Of a stretch of 64,000 bases of DNA, positions 38,301 to 46,358 are shown one piece after another. The DNA comes from Polyangia bacterium. GTDB taxonomy: Bacteria > Myxococcota_A > Polyangia > Nannocystales > Nannocystaceae. The stretch lies in contig JAUIFF010000006.1 of assembly GCA_030429545.1 (NCBI GenBank), forward strand, positions 248,001-312,000, given 5' to 3'. Positions within the stretch are counted from its first letter, which is position 1, and every line of letters starts with the position of its first letter. The translations under genes and the position numbers were made by a program. The notes under the pieces were generated by a model that did no database searches, was not told the DNA's origin, and was given only the letters and a program-made list of their open reading frames with translations.

Positions 38301-39591
38301 TCTCAACGCACCACACACTGAGCCCGACGTTGTCGAAACTCTCGACATCGAAACGCCACACACTGAGCCCGACGTTGTCGAAACTCTCGACACCAACGCT
38401 GATGTCCTTGCAACAGTCGATATCAGTGACCCCCTCGCTGAAACCAACGCTGAAACGGTCGACCTCGACGCACCACCTACTGAGGCTGATGTTGAATCGG
38501 CTGACATCAACGAACCCCGCGCTGGGGCACACACCGACGAAGACGACAGTTCCGCAACAGACCACAGCGTTAGTGAGCACCCCTCCGATCCCGAGAACGA
38601 AGTCGAAGCACTCGACGCTCAGCCGGATACTGCCCCTGGTGCTGGGTCCAGCCTCTCCTCCCCACCTACTGGCTCAAAAAACCCAGGCGAGGATGACGCG
38701 CCCGATCCCGAGGCCGCGGAACATGTATATGCAGAGGATCCGGGCGAGGTCCAAACCAACGATGCTGAGGCGTCAACCGGAGACTCGTCCAAACCCGAGC
38801 TCGACGCCCCAGAGTCTGCAGCTCACGACAACGAGGCCGACGACAGCCCCGAGGCCTCAACCACACCCGGCCCGGGTCAAGAACCGGCCGAGAGCCCAAC
38901 ACCCGGCCCCCAACGCGAGTTTGCCGAGATTCGCATATACCTGCGTGAGCCTGGGCCCACGGGTGAGTGCGAGGAGCTTTTGGGACGTGTTGAGATTGAG
39001 CCTGAAGCGCTCAGTGGGGCTAAAACGTTTGAAGTTGCCCTCGCGGTCGACTCGCAACACTGCGTGCGCGTGACGGTTGATGGAGGGCCCGTGCAACTGT
39101 GCGACACCGCCGAGCTAGGCGCTGCCGCCCGCGAACGTAAGGCCGAACAACTGCGTCGGGCCGCCAAGAAGTTGCAACGACAACAAAGCCTGGACGATCG
39201 CAAGCGTTTTCTCGAAACCTGGGTCAGCCGCGCCCATCAGGTGCTCGCCCAACCCGTCAGCTCAGACGAGCTCCGCGAAGCACGGGAGACACTTGCAGAT
39301 ACACTCATGAGCGCAGAAGGTTGCCTGCGATCGGGCCGACAGTCGCTGATCGACGGGGCCTTGACGGAGATTTTACCGGTGATGCGGCGCATGCCAGCGG
39401 CACTGATCGCCCAACTCGCTCCCACAGGCCCAACTAGCGAAGCCCAACCAGCGACCGAGGCAACAGAGTCGTCGACCAAACCAGAAAAATCGGCCACACC
39501 CGAGCCGCAGGCCACACCCGAGCCAGAACCGGAAAAGTCGCAAGCTCCGCGCAAACGCAAACGCAAGGGACGTCGCCGTCGCTCAGGCTAG
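35362..39591 (+). CDS. Hsp70-like protein with a very long acidic repeat insert
   Basis: 1409 residues from ATG 35362 (MTLHVGIDFGSQT), more than twice the length of DnaK. Residues 1 to about 430 are the Hsp70 actin-like ATPase domain: VGIDFGSQTLVG (phosphate 1), IHDFGAGHFSVAVVE (phosphate 2) and VLLLGGGARVGLLQ (adenosine). A low-complexity region of roughly 750 residues follows, rich in Asp, Glu, Val, Pro and Thr, including many degenerate copies of a DTDVVETVDAxSE-type unit (about 757-1020). From about 1185 an ordered C-terminal region returns (REFAEIRIYLREPG, VRVTVDGGPVQLCD, then a helical segment of about 110 residues), resembling the beta substrate-binding part and helical lid in position. 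The end is KRKRKGRRRRSG. No DnaJ or GrpE gene is nearby. Role unknown. Confidence 0.85.
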   Translation: MTLHVGIDFGSQTLVGALAPNPDTSVSSPPQWTGVPAVFGLGQNNEELAGDRARRLALLRPQKFVAQAVRMLGWRFDDLPEELQKTAIRGEQGDIRIRLDDRILPLEWVVGKLLAHLREKLCNSTNTNRAVTPGSLAELEQLVAAIERTEEEQPGATDQPAFDGPQAVVAVPVACLPATRTSLRHACERAGLRVQQMIHSTSAAALLYCQKHAATLAAREQPKRVAIHDFGAGHFSVAVVEIDANGVRELAAQGLRGVGGIDLDQRIAQWMMERFEQQSEIDTHNDPVVVSRMTHAASNAKCALGRDDAEPKVPLNLPFLQADVTGSRHYEDSLTLQRFDELIGDLVTRCMDTTRRALDQAGLSPSDIDTVLLLGGGARVGLLQEQLESLYQQEPELALAVPQTVATGAALVAAADNELELQEGFAHALVVAVDNHPPQVVVAPGQSLPTQVAVELPVPPLTQAPLRGPELTAQTTPEATRSTTTADETPEPRPNIPDADGLATSVTEPLRKAPAPASDKAPAPGSDKAVPQQTAQAQAQEKDVETNNPVAEPPARRSVVIRRRRKKTQAHHLVRRGNGSSSDDPKKTPTDEHDGSTASEQPDNEPGAETDNLQIQKSEDASPQAHHDDLSHPAEGSPAGESPVAPELDPEHTSAEPPDASGISPAVNSDDSEFVEAVAPSEPAALLDAKPEQGAVEQPVDPESRATEGNDSALDPEVVKSVEASEANAAAPESASKATDPGPNSEDSENFSQGPSEADTGVVDTDANPEPDTDVVDTVDADAESDTENLGTVAPNSEADTDVVDTVDAESDTEILDPNSEAGTDVVEAESVPDVLDTVSPKDTDVVETLDAESGTETLEPNSEADTDVVEAESVPDVLETVDPTSGSDADVVETVDADSAPDVLETVDPTSESDTDVVEAVDADVVKTLDADLVPDVDANSEADTDVAETVDANSEVDTDVVHTVDIEPLANADVEAVDLNAPHTEPDVVETLDIETPHTEPDVVETLDTNADVLATVDISDPLAETNAETVDLDAPPTEADVESADINEPRAGAHTDEDDSSATDHSVSEHPSDPENEVEALDAQPDTAPGAGSSLSSPPTGSKNPGEDDAPDPEAAEHVYAEDPGEVQTNDAEASTGDSSKPELDAPESAAHDNEADDSPEASTTPGPGQEPAESPTPGPQREFAEIRIYLREPGPTGECEELLGRVEIEPEALSGAKTFEVALAVDSQHCVRVTVDGGPVQLCDTAELGAAARERKAEQLRRAAKKLQRQQSLDDRKRFLETWVSRAHQVLAQPVSSDELREARETLADTLMSAEGCLRSGRQSLIDGALTEILPVMRRMPAALIAQLAPTGPTSEAQPATEATESSTKPEKSATPEPQATPEPEPEKSQAPRKRKRKGRRRRSG
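37630..38440 (+). repeat. Degenerate tandem repeats inside the Hsp70-like gene
   Basis: The string GATACCGACGTTGTCGA and variants recur about twenty times at irregular spacings that are multiples of three (roughly 30-90 bases), giving peptides such as DTDVVDTVDAES and DVVETLD. The repeats are partly homogenised at the nucleotide level, including identical runs at 37980-38020 and 38050-38090, which points to recent slippage or unequal crossing-over. Confidence 0.8.
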
Positions 39592-39995
39592 ATCGCCGCC
39601 CGCGAAGCCCACGTAGGCCGAGCCGAAAAGGTCGCAAGGGCTTCGACTCGCTCGGACTCGATCGCCATCGGCGAACGACCCTGCCATAGTTGCGTACGCA
39701 AGGTCGCCTCGGCGAGAACGGATTAAAGAGAGGCCGGCCCAGGCCGAGCCAAAACGTTGCATGCGCAAGCGCGAGCGTGTCAGTCGGGCTCGATCGCCAT
39801 CGGCGAACTCGACACTGACGCCCGACCCTACTAATTGGGTATGCATGTAAACCGCTTGGGCAAAAAAAAAAGAACAAAGAACCCGACCCGGAAAGTCGCT
39901 AGCTCCGTGCAGCTGCAAATGCTGCGGGATGTTGGCGCTCAGGTTAGACTTGCCCGCGAACTCGACGCTGACGATGACATGAGTACGTCAACTGG
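39592..39995. other. 404-base non-coding gap with decayed repeats
   Basis: GATCGCCATCGGCGAAC occurs twice (from about 39660 and 39791), each preceded by a related AGGCCGAGCC-containing segment, forming an imperfect direct repeat of about 130 bases. Near 39885 the stretch ACCCGACCCGGAAAGTCGC resembles the last codons of the Hsp70-like gene, suggesting a decayed duplicate of that 3' end. One palindrome, TGCAGCTGCA, is at 39908. No convincing gene is present. Confidence 0.5.
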
Positions 39996-41336
39996 CTATC
40001 GCAGCCGCCGCCCGCCGACAAACACCTGGCGGATGCACGCGGCGGTCCCCGCTGCCATCATCGCATCAAACGCAGCGTTCGGCTCATCGGCAACCTTGGG
40101 GTACGCCGGCTCACACACGACAGCATCGAACGGCCGGCCAACACTGAGCTCGCCGAGGTCCGGGCGTCCGAGCGCGGTCGCACCATTTGTACTTGCAATA
40201 TTCCACAGTATCGGTCCGAGCTGCTGGCGTTGTGCAGATAGCAGGCAAAGCCGGCGACCGGTCGCAAGCCGGGTGTGCATTTCGAGCAACCGCGCCTCCT
40301 GAACCAGGTCGATCACGGCGTTGCTATCGCTCCCGACACACAGGTTGCTGCCCGCCGCGAGCAGGCGGTCGGCCGCGACTATGCCGTCGCCTAAATCAGC
40401 CTCGGTTGTTGGACATGCACAGACATTTTGGGTGGCCAACAACTCGATGTCGCGTTCGCTGATGTGAATCGCGTGGACGGCCGTGAACGTGCGTGGCCGC
40501 GCGAGCAACCCGGCCCGCGCTAGAATCTCGGTGGGTGAGCAGCCGTGCTCGGCATGGCATTCGCGATTTTCGCGGGGCTGCTCGGAAACATGTGTATGCA
40601 CCACCATATCGTGGCGGGTGGCGTAGTCGGCAATTGCCACAAGCGCGTCAAACCCAACGGCCCGCACGCTGTGGGGTGCGAGCCCGATGGTGAGCTGTTG
40701 ACTGCTGCGCCCACGCAACGCGTCGACACGGGCGAAATAGGCCTCGACACTGGCATCGCAAAATCGGCGTTGCTCGGGCAGCAACTGCTGCTGGTGACCG
40801 GCACGGGCGTAGAAAACTTCGAGCAGAGCTAGCCGGATGCCGACATCTGTTGCAGCTGCAATCACTGCCTGCGAAAGTGCGTTGGCCTGGTCGTAGGGGC
40901 GGCCATCGGGGCGATGGTGCAGGTAGTGAAACTCGCCAACACAGGTGATCCCGGCGGCGAGCATCTCGGCAAAGCAGTCGCGGGTCGCTTGGTACACGCC
41001 ATCGGGGTCGAGCGTGGTCGCGGCCGCGTACATGGCCGTCCGCCACGACCAAAAACTATCGGGGTTGCCAGCCGCGAGTGTGTGGGTTTTGCCACGAATC
41101 AGTCGCTGAAACGCGTGGCTGTGGGCATTGACCATGCCCGGGAGTAGCAGCCGGTGACCGAGGTCAAACGCGGTGTCATTTGCGGCCGTCGGCGGTACCC
41201 CAGCACCCGTGGCCACGATTGTGCCCGTCGCATCAACCCGGACCCACGGATGCTCGCAGCTGTGGCCATCGACCACCCCGTGGGCCGCCATGTATGTACA
41301 TGTTGGCCCGACAACGGGTCCGGCCGACTGGCTCAC
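39996..41336 (-). CDS. hutF: Formimidoylglutamate deiminase-like amidohydrolase
   Basis: 446 residues, a normal length. Metal-dependent amidohydrolase motifs: PGMVNAHSHAFQRLIRG (the two His of the first metal site and the family's AFQR signature), FWSWRTAMY, VGEFHYLHH, a HTHVSEQPRE beta-strand-5 His region, THAxHI-like VHAIHIS, and the late SDSNAVIDL. These match HutF, which converts N-formimidoyl-L-glutamate to N-formyl-L-glutamate plus ammonia in histidine degradation. No other hut genes are in the window. Its start overlaps the stop of the upstream protease-like gene by four bases (ATGA), so the two are co-translated. Confidence 0.9.
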   Translation of the reverse strand: MSQSAGPVVGPTCTYMAAHGVVDGHSCEHPWVRVDATGTIVATGAGVPPTAANDTAFDLGHRLLLPGMVNAHSHAFQRLIRGKTHTLAAGNPDSFWSWRTAMYAAATTLDPDGVYQATRDCFAEMLAAGITCVGEFHYLHHRPDGRPYDQANALSQAVIAAATDVGIRLALLEVFYARAGHQQQLLPEQRRFCDASVEAYFARVDALRGRSSQQLTIGLAPHSVRAVGFDALVAIADYATRHDMVVHTHVSEQPRENRECHAEHGCSPTEILARAGLLARPRTFTAVHAIHISERDIELLATQNVCACPTTEADLGDGIVAADRLLAAGSNLCVGSDSNAVIDLVQEARLLEMHTRLATGRRLCLLSAQRQQLGPILWNIASTNGATALGRPDLGELSVGRPFDAVVCEPAYPKVADEPNAAFDAMMAAGTAACIRQVFVGGRRLR

Positions 41337-43459
41337 TTGGCCGCCCCGACACTGTCGGCAAAGTAGAACCGGCGCTTGTCAAAGTCGATCGTAAACCGAC
41401 CCTGGCCCAAGAACGCGAGCCCCACCATGCCGTCTGAACGGAACTTGTCGCCGGTCTCCTGTTGGTTGTAGTAGCCAAATGCTCCCTGGGGCTTGTCGAC
41501 CCGCAGGACATTGCCGATCGACATCGAGGCCAGCGAGACCATCGAGATGTCGCCGGGTCGCACCGGAGGGGGCGTTACCCCAGCCCTTGCATATGCAGGT
41601 TCATTGGCAGCAACGGCCGCCCCCTGCATCCCGGTGTTGAGCCAAAAGAACCCCTCAGACTGATTGAGGTTGGCCAGGGTGTAGATGTAGTGACCCTCGT
41701 GTAGCCAAAACGTCTGACTGCGGTCGCCGCGATGGGCCGCCTGTTGTTTGCCGCACTTGCCGCTGCGGGGAACGAGGTCGAGGGAGTGGGCAGGGATGTC
41801 AAACGTGACCTGAAACTGCTCCAACACCCGCAGGCCGATCACACCGCGGGGCGGGTTTTTGCCCGGCAACTGGGCCATGGCCCCGGGCGGCAACACATCA
41901 ACCGGAACGTTTTTCACGGTAATGTCACCGATCGTCATGGCCGCAACCTGCCCGTGTCCCATCTCGTTGCCGTTTTGATCGAGCGGGGTACGGGCGCGAA
42001 TCGTCGCCCCGGCCTGGGCCGCGAGGTCGGTGTCGATGATGAGGTCGGTGGCCGCGGTGTCGATCACCATCGGCACGGTCGTGGTGCCAAAGCTGACATC
42101 GATGACGGCGAGCGGAGAGTCCTTGGCCAGGGGTACTGTCGCCTGGCAGCTCTTGCCGGTTTTGACCTGCAATGGATTGCCGACAAAGCTGCGGTAGCGA
42201 CCGGCGAGTGGGGCATTGCCTGGGCCGGCGACTTCGAGGGCATTGGCCGCCTCGCTGAACTTGCGTTGGTGGCTGTGCACCCACACCATTTGCGCGGCGA
42301 TGAGCGAGGGCGAAACACCGGCTTTTTGCGCCTTTTGCAGAAGTCCACGGGCCTCGCTCCACTTGCCCTGCATCACGCGAATCCGGGCCAAAATCCACAG
42401 GGCCTCAACCTCGCCCTTTTCGCGGGCCAGGGCCGCCTTGGCAGCAGCCTCGGCCTCGTCGAAGTGGGCCGCTGCCCAGGCTAACCGTGCATATGCAACT
42501 TGAGCAGCCGCGTCCTTGGGGCTTTCGCCGGCCGCCGCCTTGGCATTGGCCAGGGCCGCGAGCAACGGATCGGGCACCGGCTTGGCCGTGGGCGGTTTGG
42601 GCACCTGAAACAGCTGGGCATCGATCGGTTTGTGATCGACTGCCAACGTTGCAAATACAATCTCTTGCGAGCGATCGCCGAGCTGGTTGATCATGCGGAT
42701 CTGGTGGGGAATCTTGACACCGTCGACCTCGCGGTAGTCGCTGTAGAGCATCCACTGGCGCATGGTTTGGTCGCCGGCCTTGCCCTCGAGCAGCTCCTCG
42801 GCCAGCAACCCGGTGTTGCGGTCAAACCACATGGTTTTGGTCGACATCGGGCTGCCGGTGACTTCCCAACGCAGGCCATCGAGAGCCGCGGGCTTGCCCT
42901 CGTAATCGGCAGCACGCGGGGGTTCGAGACTGATTTTGATACCCCGGGAAGGCAGGTCCAAGTACCAGTGCAAGACCGCATCCTCGCGGGAGATCACGGC
43001 CATTTGCGGGTCGTCGAGGATGACGCGGCCACCGCTAAAGATCCACCCGTTCTTGCTGTCGTAGCCGCGCTCCTCGACCTGCTCGGCGATGACGGTGCGG
43101 CGGTACAGCAGGTTGCCGACCGACTTTTGTAGGGTAAACGTCCCCTGGGTGTCCTCGGGAAGGCACTGGGTTTGGGCCGCGGTGTCCGGGTCGCAGCCCT
43201 CCTCGGCCTTGAGCGTCATCCGCGATTCCATCGTGCGATGGGTGATGGCGGCCACCGCCTCGCGTCCACCGATCGCCGAGATATAGCGATCGAGGATCTG
43301 CTGAGCAGTTTCTGGCGCCTCACCAAGCCCCGGTGTTTCGCTTTGTTCGTCAGGAACTTTGAGGCAGCCCGGGGCGAGCGTCAGGGCGAGCAGACAACTC
43401 AAGGCGAGGGGCAACCGGGAACAGGCGCGGCGACGGACGGGGGAGCAAGAGCGCGACAT
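41333..43459 (-). CDS. Lipoprotein with retropepsin-like aspartic protease domain
   Basis: 708 residues from ATG 43459; an ATG 33 bases upstream is less likely because the next stretch is the basic signal region. The signal peptide ends in LTLAPGC. Residues about 50-290 resemble outer-membrane lipoprotein-sorting-type beta domains (YISAIGGREAV, then NGWIFSGGR, FDRNTGLLAEE). Helical TPR-like repeats follow (about 310-430), then a retropepsin-like domain with MVIDTAATDLIID (Asp467 in the DTA motif), GVIGLRVLEQF, and a second half ending FTIDFDKRRFYF. Predicted to face the periplasm or cell surface. Whether it cuts proteins is unproven; it forms an operon with hutF. Confidence 0.8.
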   Translation of the reverse strand: MSRSCSPVRRRACSRLPLALSCLLALTLAPGCLKVPDEQSETPGLGEAPETAQQILDRYISAIGGREAVAAITHRTMESRMTLKAEEGCDPDTAAQTQCLPEDTQGTFTLQKSVGNLLYRRTVIAEQVEERGYDSKNGWIFSGGRVILDDPQMAVISREDAVLHWYLDLPSRGIKISLEPPRAADYEGKPAALDGLRWEVTGSPMSTKTMWFDRNTGLLAEELLEGKAGDQTMRQWMLYSDYREVDGVKIPHQIRMINQLGDRSQEIVFATLAVDHKPIDAQLFQVPKPPTAKPVPDPLLAALANAKAAAGESPKDAAAQVAYARLAWAAAHFDEAEAAAKAALAREKGEVEALWILARIRVMQGKWSEARGLLQKAQKAGVSPSLIAAQMVWVHSHQRKFSEAANALEVAGPGNAPLAGRYRSFVGNPLQVKTGKSCQATVPLAKDSPLAVIDVSFGTTTVPMVIDTAATDLIIDTDLAAQAGATIRARTPLDQNGNEMGHGQVAAMTIGDITVKNVPVDVLPPGAMAQLPGKNPPRGVIGLRVLEQFQVTFDIPAHSLDLVPRSGKCGKQQAAHRGDRSQTFWLHEGHYIYTLANLNQSEGFFWLNTGMQGAAVAANEPAYARAGVTPPPVRPGDISMVSLASMSIGNVLRVDKPQGAFGYYNQQETGDKFRSDGMVGLAFLGQGRFTIDFDKRRFYFADSVGAAK

Positions 43460-43686
43460 CGCCGTGGAGAGTGCCAATATGGGCGCGGGCACTCAAATTG
43501 CGCGAGCTGTTTTTTCACACGCGAATGCAACCCTGGGCCCAGATCCTGCGTCCAATCGGCAGTTTTCGTGTCAGGTTGGTGACAACCTAGGCAAAGGGTA
43601 TGCACCACGTGGCAGCTGTTTCGACCATGCCTGTAACCTCGCAGCTCGGCGCAGCCGAGGCAAACCTTGTTAGTCTTGCGACGGGC

Positions 43687-44625
43687 ATGTCGAACTCCTC
43701 GTACCGCGCGGCCCGGCCTGCGCTCGCCCGCCTGTGGACATGGATCGCGGGCATTTCGGTGATGCTGTGGGCCTCGCTCGCGGCAGCTCACGACATGCCG
43801 ACAGCCACACAGGCCACAACCGCAGATGTTCGGGCAGCTCTCAACGCGGCAGGCGTTGGCAAGTGCCGCGACCAACTCGAAGCCGAGCTCACCGGCGGAC
43901 AGTGGATTTCGCCGGAGTGTTCCACAGCCCGTGCACAGGCGACCCGTGCACTCGCTCGCGGCGTCAAGCAAAAGCCGGTGTTTGGCATTGTCGAACAGCG
44001 CAAGGCCGACGTCGGCGGTATCTCCCTCACCCTCGCGCTTGCCTCGTCGTGTCGGCGGTGGCCGCTGCGTGGCCCGCAAAGTGATGTGCTGCGCTCGGCC
44101 GACTCCGAGGCCGCTCAGTGTCGCCAGCAACGCTTCTCCGGGCCACTCACAGTCACGGGCATCGCCCGCGACGGTCGGCGGATCGAGGGGTTGCTCGTTT
44201 TACAGGTCCCGGCCGACGGACGGGTTCGGCTGACCTATGCCGAGCTCGAGCGCTCATTGGTCGCCCGTGGCTACCTCGGGATTGATGCATTTACACGGTT
44301 TTCCCTGGGCGAGCGAGCCTGGGCGGGGACCATCGATGCCGAAGCCCTGCGCCGAGCCCTGCGAGAAGCACACCTGCGTTGGGTGTTGGCTGGTCGCGGC
44401 GTCCCGGCACTGTTCGCGATTCGCCACCCCGAACATGAGCGCGCCAGCACGGTGCGCGCCCTCGCCAACGCCTCGACCCTGCTGCGCGAAGAACGGGACT
44501 ACCATGCGGTGCTCGCCGGGCTCTTGCCGCCGGAGCGGTTTTTGGAGCGCTACCTCGCCTCGCGCTATCGCATCGCGGTTGAAAACCTGTTTCGCAGCAA
44601 GGCCGCGGTCGCCGGTTCCAATTGA
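43687..44625 (+). CDS. Secreted protein of unknown function
   Basis: 312 residues from ATG 43687, chosen because it opens a typical signal peptide (basic start, WTWIAGISVMLWASLAAAHD). The mature protein has four cysteines in the first half and Arg/Ala-rich helices in the second. No recognised domain. It is transcribed divergently from the protease-like lipoprotein (227 bases between starts) and is followed 42 bases later by the YkgJ-like gene. Confidence 0.65.
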   Translation: MSNSSYRAARPALARLWTWIAGISVMLWASLAAAHDMPTATQATTADVRAALNAAGVGKCRDQLEAELTGGQWISPECSTARAQATRALARGVKQKPVFGIVEQRKADVGGISLTLALASSCRRWPLRGPQSDVLRSADSEAAQCRQQRFSGPLTVTGIARDGRRIEGLLVLQVPADGRVRLTYAELERSLVARGYLGIDAFTRFSLGERAWAGTIDAEALRRALREAHLRWVLAGRGVPALFAIRHPEHERASTVRALANASTLLREERDYHAVLAGLLPPERFLERYLASRYRIAVENLFRSKAAVAGSN

Positions 44626-44667
44626 TCGACTCGCGCGGAGCCAGCCCGGTGTGTAGGATGCTCACCG

Positions 44668-45210
44668 ATGGATCCGCCCGACGCCGACGATGCCGTGCCC
44701 GCGTTAAAAGTGCATCTACATGTAATTGATCGCGATGTCGCCGCGTTCACCGACCGCCATCGCGCCGCGATCAACTGCCGCGCGGGATGTGGAGAGTGCT
44801 GCCACCAAACGTTTCGGGTCTCGCAGGTCGAGGGAGCATTGCTCAGCGAGGGCCTCGCCCTGTTGTCGCATTCGCAGCGGCGGGAAGTTGTCGCGCGCGC
44901 CCGGGCCTATCGCCCCGACCAGGGCTTGCCCTGCCCCCTGCTCACCGACGACCAGCGGTGTTCGATGTATCAGCACCGACCTCGGATCTGTCGCAAGTAT
45001 GGCGTCCCCCTGTGGCACCCCGACCGCCCCCACGAGCTGCGGACCTGTCGGCTCAATGTCGTCGATGGTGAGCAATTTGCCGCCGATGCCGAAGCCTGGG
45101 TCGAGACCCAGGCGAGCTGGGCGATGGCATGGATTGAGCTCCGTGGGCGTGGACGCCAGGTCAACCACACCATCGCCGAGTGGCTGCTACGCGCCGACTC
45201 GCAGGCCTAG
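44668..45210 (+). CDS. YkgJ-like cysteine-cluster protein
   Basis: 180 residues. The cysteine pattern NCRAGCGECCHQTF followed by LPCPLL, DQRCSMYQHRPRICRKYG and a later LRTCRLN is the signature of the YkgJ family, thought to bind zinc or an iron-sulphur cluster. Cytoplasmic, role unknown. A TGCATCTACA palindrome lies near the 5' end (44711) and another just after the stop (45217). Confidence 0.85.
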   Translation: MDPPDADDAVPALKVHLHVIDRDVAAFTDRHRAAINCRAGCGECCHQTFRVSQVEGALLSEGLALLSHSQRREVVARARAYRPDQGLPCPLLTDDQRCSMYQHRPRICRKYGVPLWHPDRPHELRTCRLNVVDGEQFAADAEAWVETQASWAMAWIELRGRGRQVNHTIAEWLLRADSQA

Positions 45211-45327
45211 CACTGGTGTATCTACATGCAAATAGCCAAGGCCCGTCCCGGCAACCCGAGCGCGCCATGCACTAAAAACCGAATGACGACGCCAAGTCAC
45301 CTGACAACCTCTCGACCCGCAATCAAA

Positions 45328-45357
45328 AGACCTCGCTGGATAGTCGCAGCGAGGTCT
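45328..45357 (-). terminator. Terminator for the minus-strand proline-rich lipoprotein gene
   Basis: A perfect 11-bp stem AGACCTCGCTG/CAGCGAGGTCT with an 8-base loop. Read on the minus strand it is followed by CTTTTGATTG, a weak T-run, 24 bases after the stop of the gene ending at 45381. It may also stop transcription from the plus-strand YkgJ-like gene. Confidence 0.7.
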
Positions 45358-45380
45358 TGCGGCGGTTCGAGACCGACGTC

Positions 45381-46358
45381 CTACTCCGGCTTGTTGGCAG
45401 GTGCCGGCGGCTGCGGCCGCACGACCTTGGCCCCAGGCGGCAGGGCCCCTCCCGGCGCAATCTTGACACCGGGGGGAAGCTTGACGCCTGGCGGAAGCTT
45501 GACACCCGGCGGGAGTTTGAGGTTGCCCGGGGTGCCTCCCGCAGGCGGGGCAGGAATCCGCGAAGGGGGCGGAGCGGCAAGACCACCGGGATCGCGGCGA
45601 ATACGGGGGTTGAGCGGGGGTGCCGGGTCGCGAAGAAGCCGCATTTTCATGAGCTCCTGCTGGCTCGGCGGGGTCGCAAACATGCCGATAAAGTCGATCT
45701 TGGGAGCACCCTCATTGATCGCCATCCGCACCGCGAGGACATCGGGCTGCGGCGAGTTGCGGCTCATGTAAAAGCACCACATCGGCTCGGCCCCGTTGTG
45801 CACGTAAAACTGTGCCTGGTTGGGCATCGGCGGGCAGTTAAAGGCCGTCTTTGCCGGGAACCGGGCGGACACCGAGCGCAGTACCTCAAAAAATTCTTTG
45901 GCGCCGTTGACCTCGTCGAACACCCGCTTGCTACCGATTTCACGACGATCGGGCGGACCCCAGCGGGCATCCTTGGACATCATGACTTCGAGTTGGCTCG
46001 GGTCGTCCTTCGCAGCCGCGATCATCAGGGCGACGACGACACGCTTGGCCTGAAACGGAAGCTCCCACTCGGTGGTCTCGTCGCGGGTGATGAAGTCGCG
46101 ATCGGCATATTCGTGGAGCAGGTTTTGGGCCACGCCCGGAGCTGTTGGCAGCCCGCGGTTTTGGGCGACAGCGACATCGGGGTAGCTCACCGGAGCATCG
46201 CCACGTTCGACATGAGGAGTCGAGCACCCGTAGCGAAACATCGGGGTGAAGCGGAACAAACGCTCCTCGAGGTTCGAGGAGCACCCACCCAGCGTCAGGA
46301 GAGCCAAGCCTCCAACAAGTGCGTTGAGCCGTGCGCGAGAGCGGAGCAAGGACAGCAT
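45381..46358 (-). CDS. Putative lipoprotein with proline-rich C-terminal repeats
   Basis: 325 residues from ATG 46358 (MLSLLRSRARL), chosen because the signal peptide begins there and ends in LLTLGGC; longer in-frame starts add 42 unlikely residues. The mature part has a globular region of about 200 residues (DVAVAQNRGLPTAP, NQAQFYVHNGAEPMWCFYM) of no recognised family. It then has a Pro-rich tail with three direct repeats of KLPPGV, typical of proteins that cross or contact the cell wall. Function unknown. Confidence 0.75.
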   Translation of the reverse strand: MLSLLRSRARLNALVGGLALLTLGGCSSNLEERLFRFTPMFRYGCSTPHVERGDAPVSYPDVAVAQNRGLPTAPGVAQNLLHEYADRDFITRDETTEWELPFQAKRVVVALMIAAAKDDPSQLEVMMSKDARWGPPDRREIGSKRVFDEVNGAKEFFEVLRSVSARFPAKTAFNCPPMPNQAQFYVHNGAEPMWCFYMSRNSPQPDVLAVRMAINEGAPKIDFIGMFATPPSQQELMKMRLLRDPAPPLNPRIRRDPGGLAAPPPSRIPAPPAGGTPGNLKLPPGVKLPPGVKLPPGVKIAPGGALPPGAKVVRPQPPAPANKPE

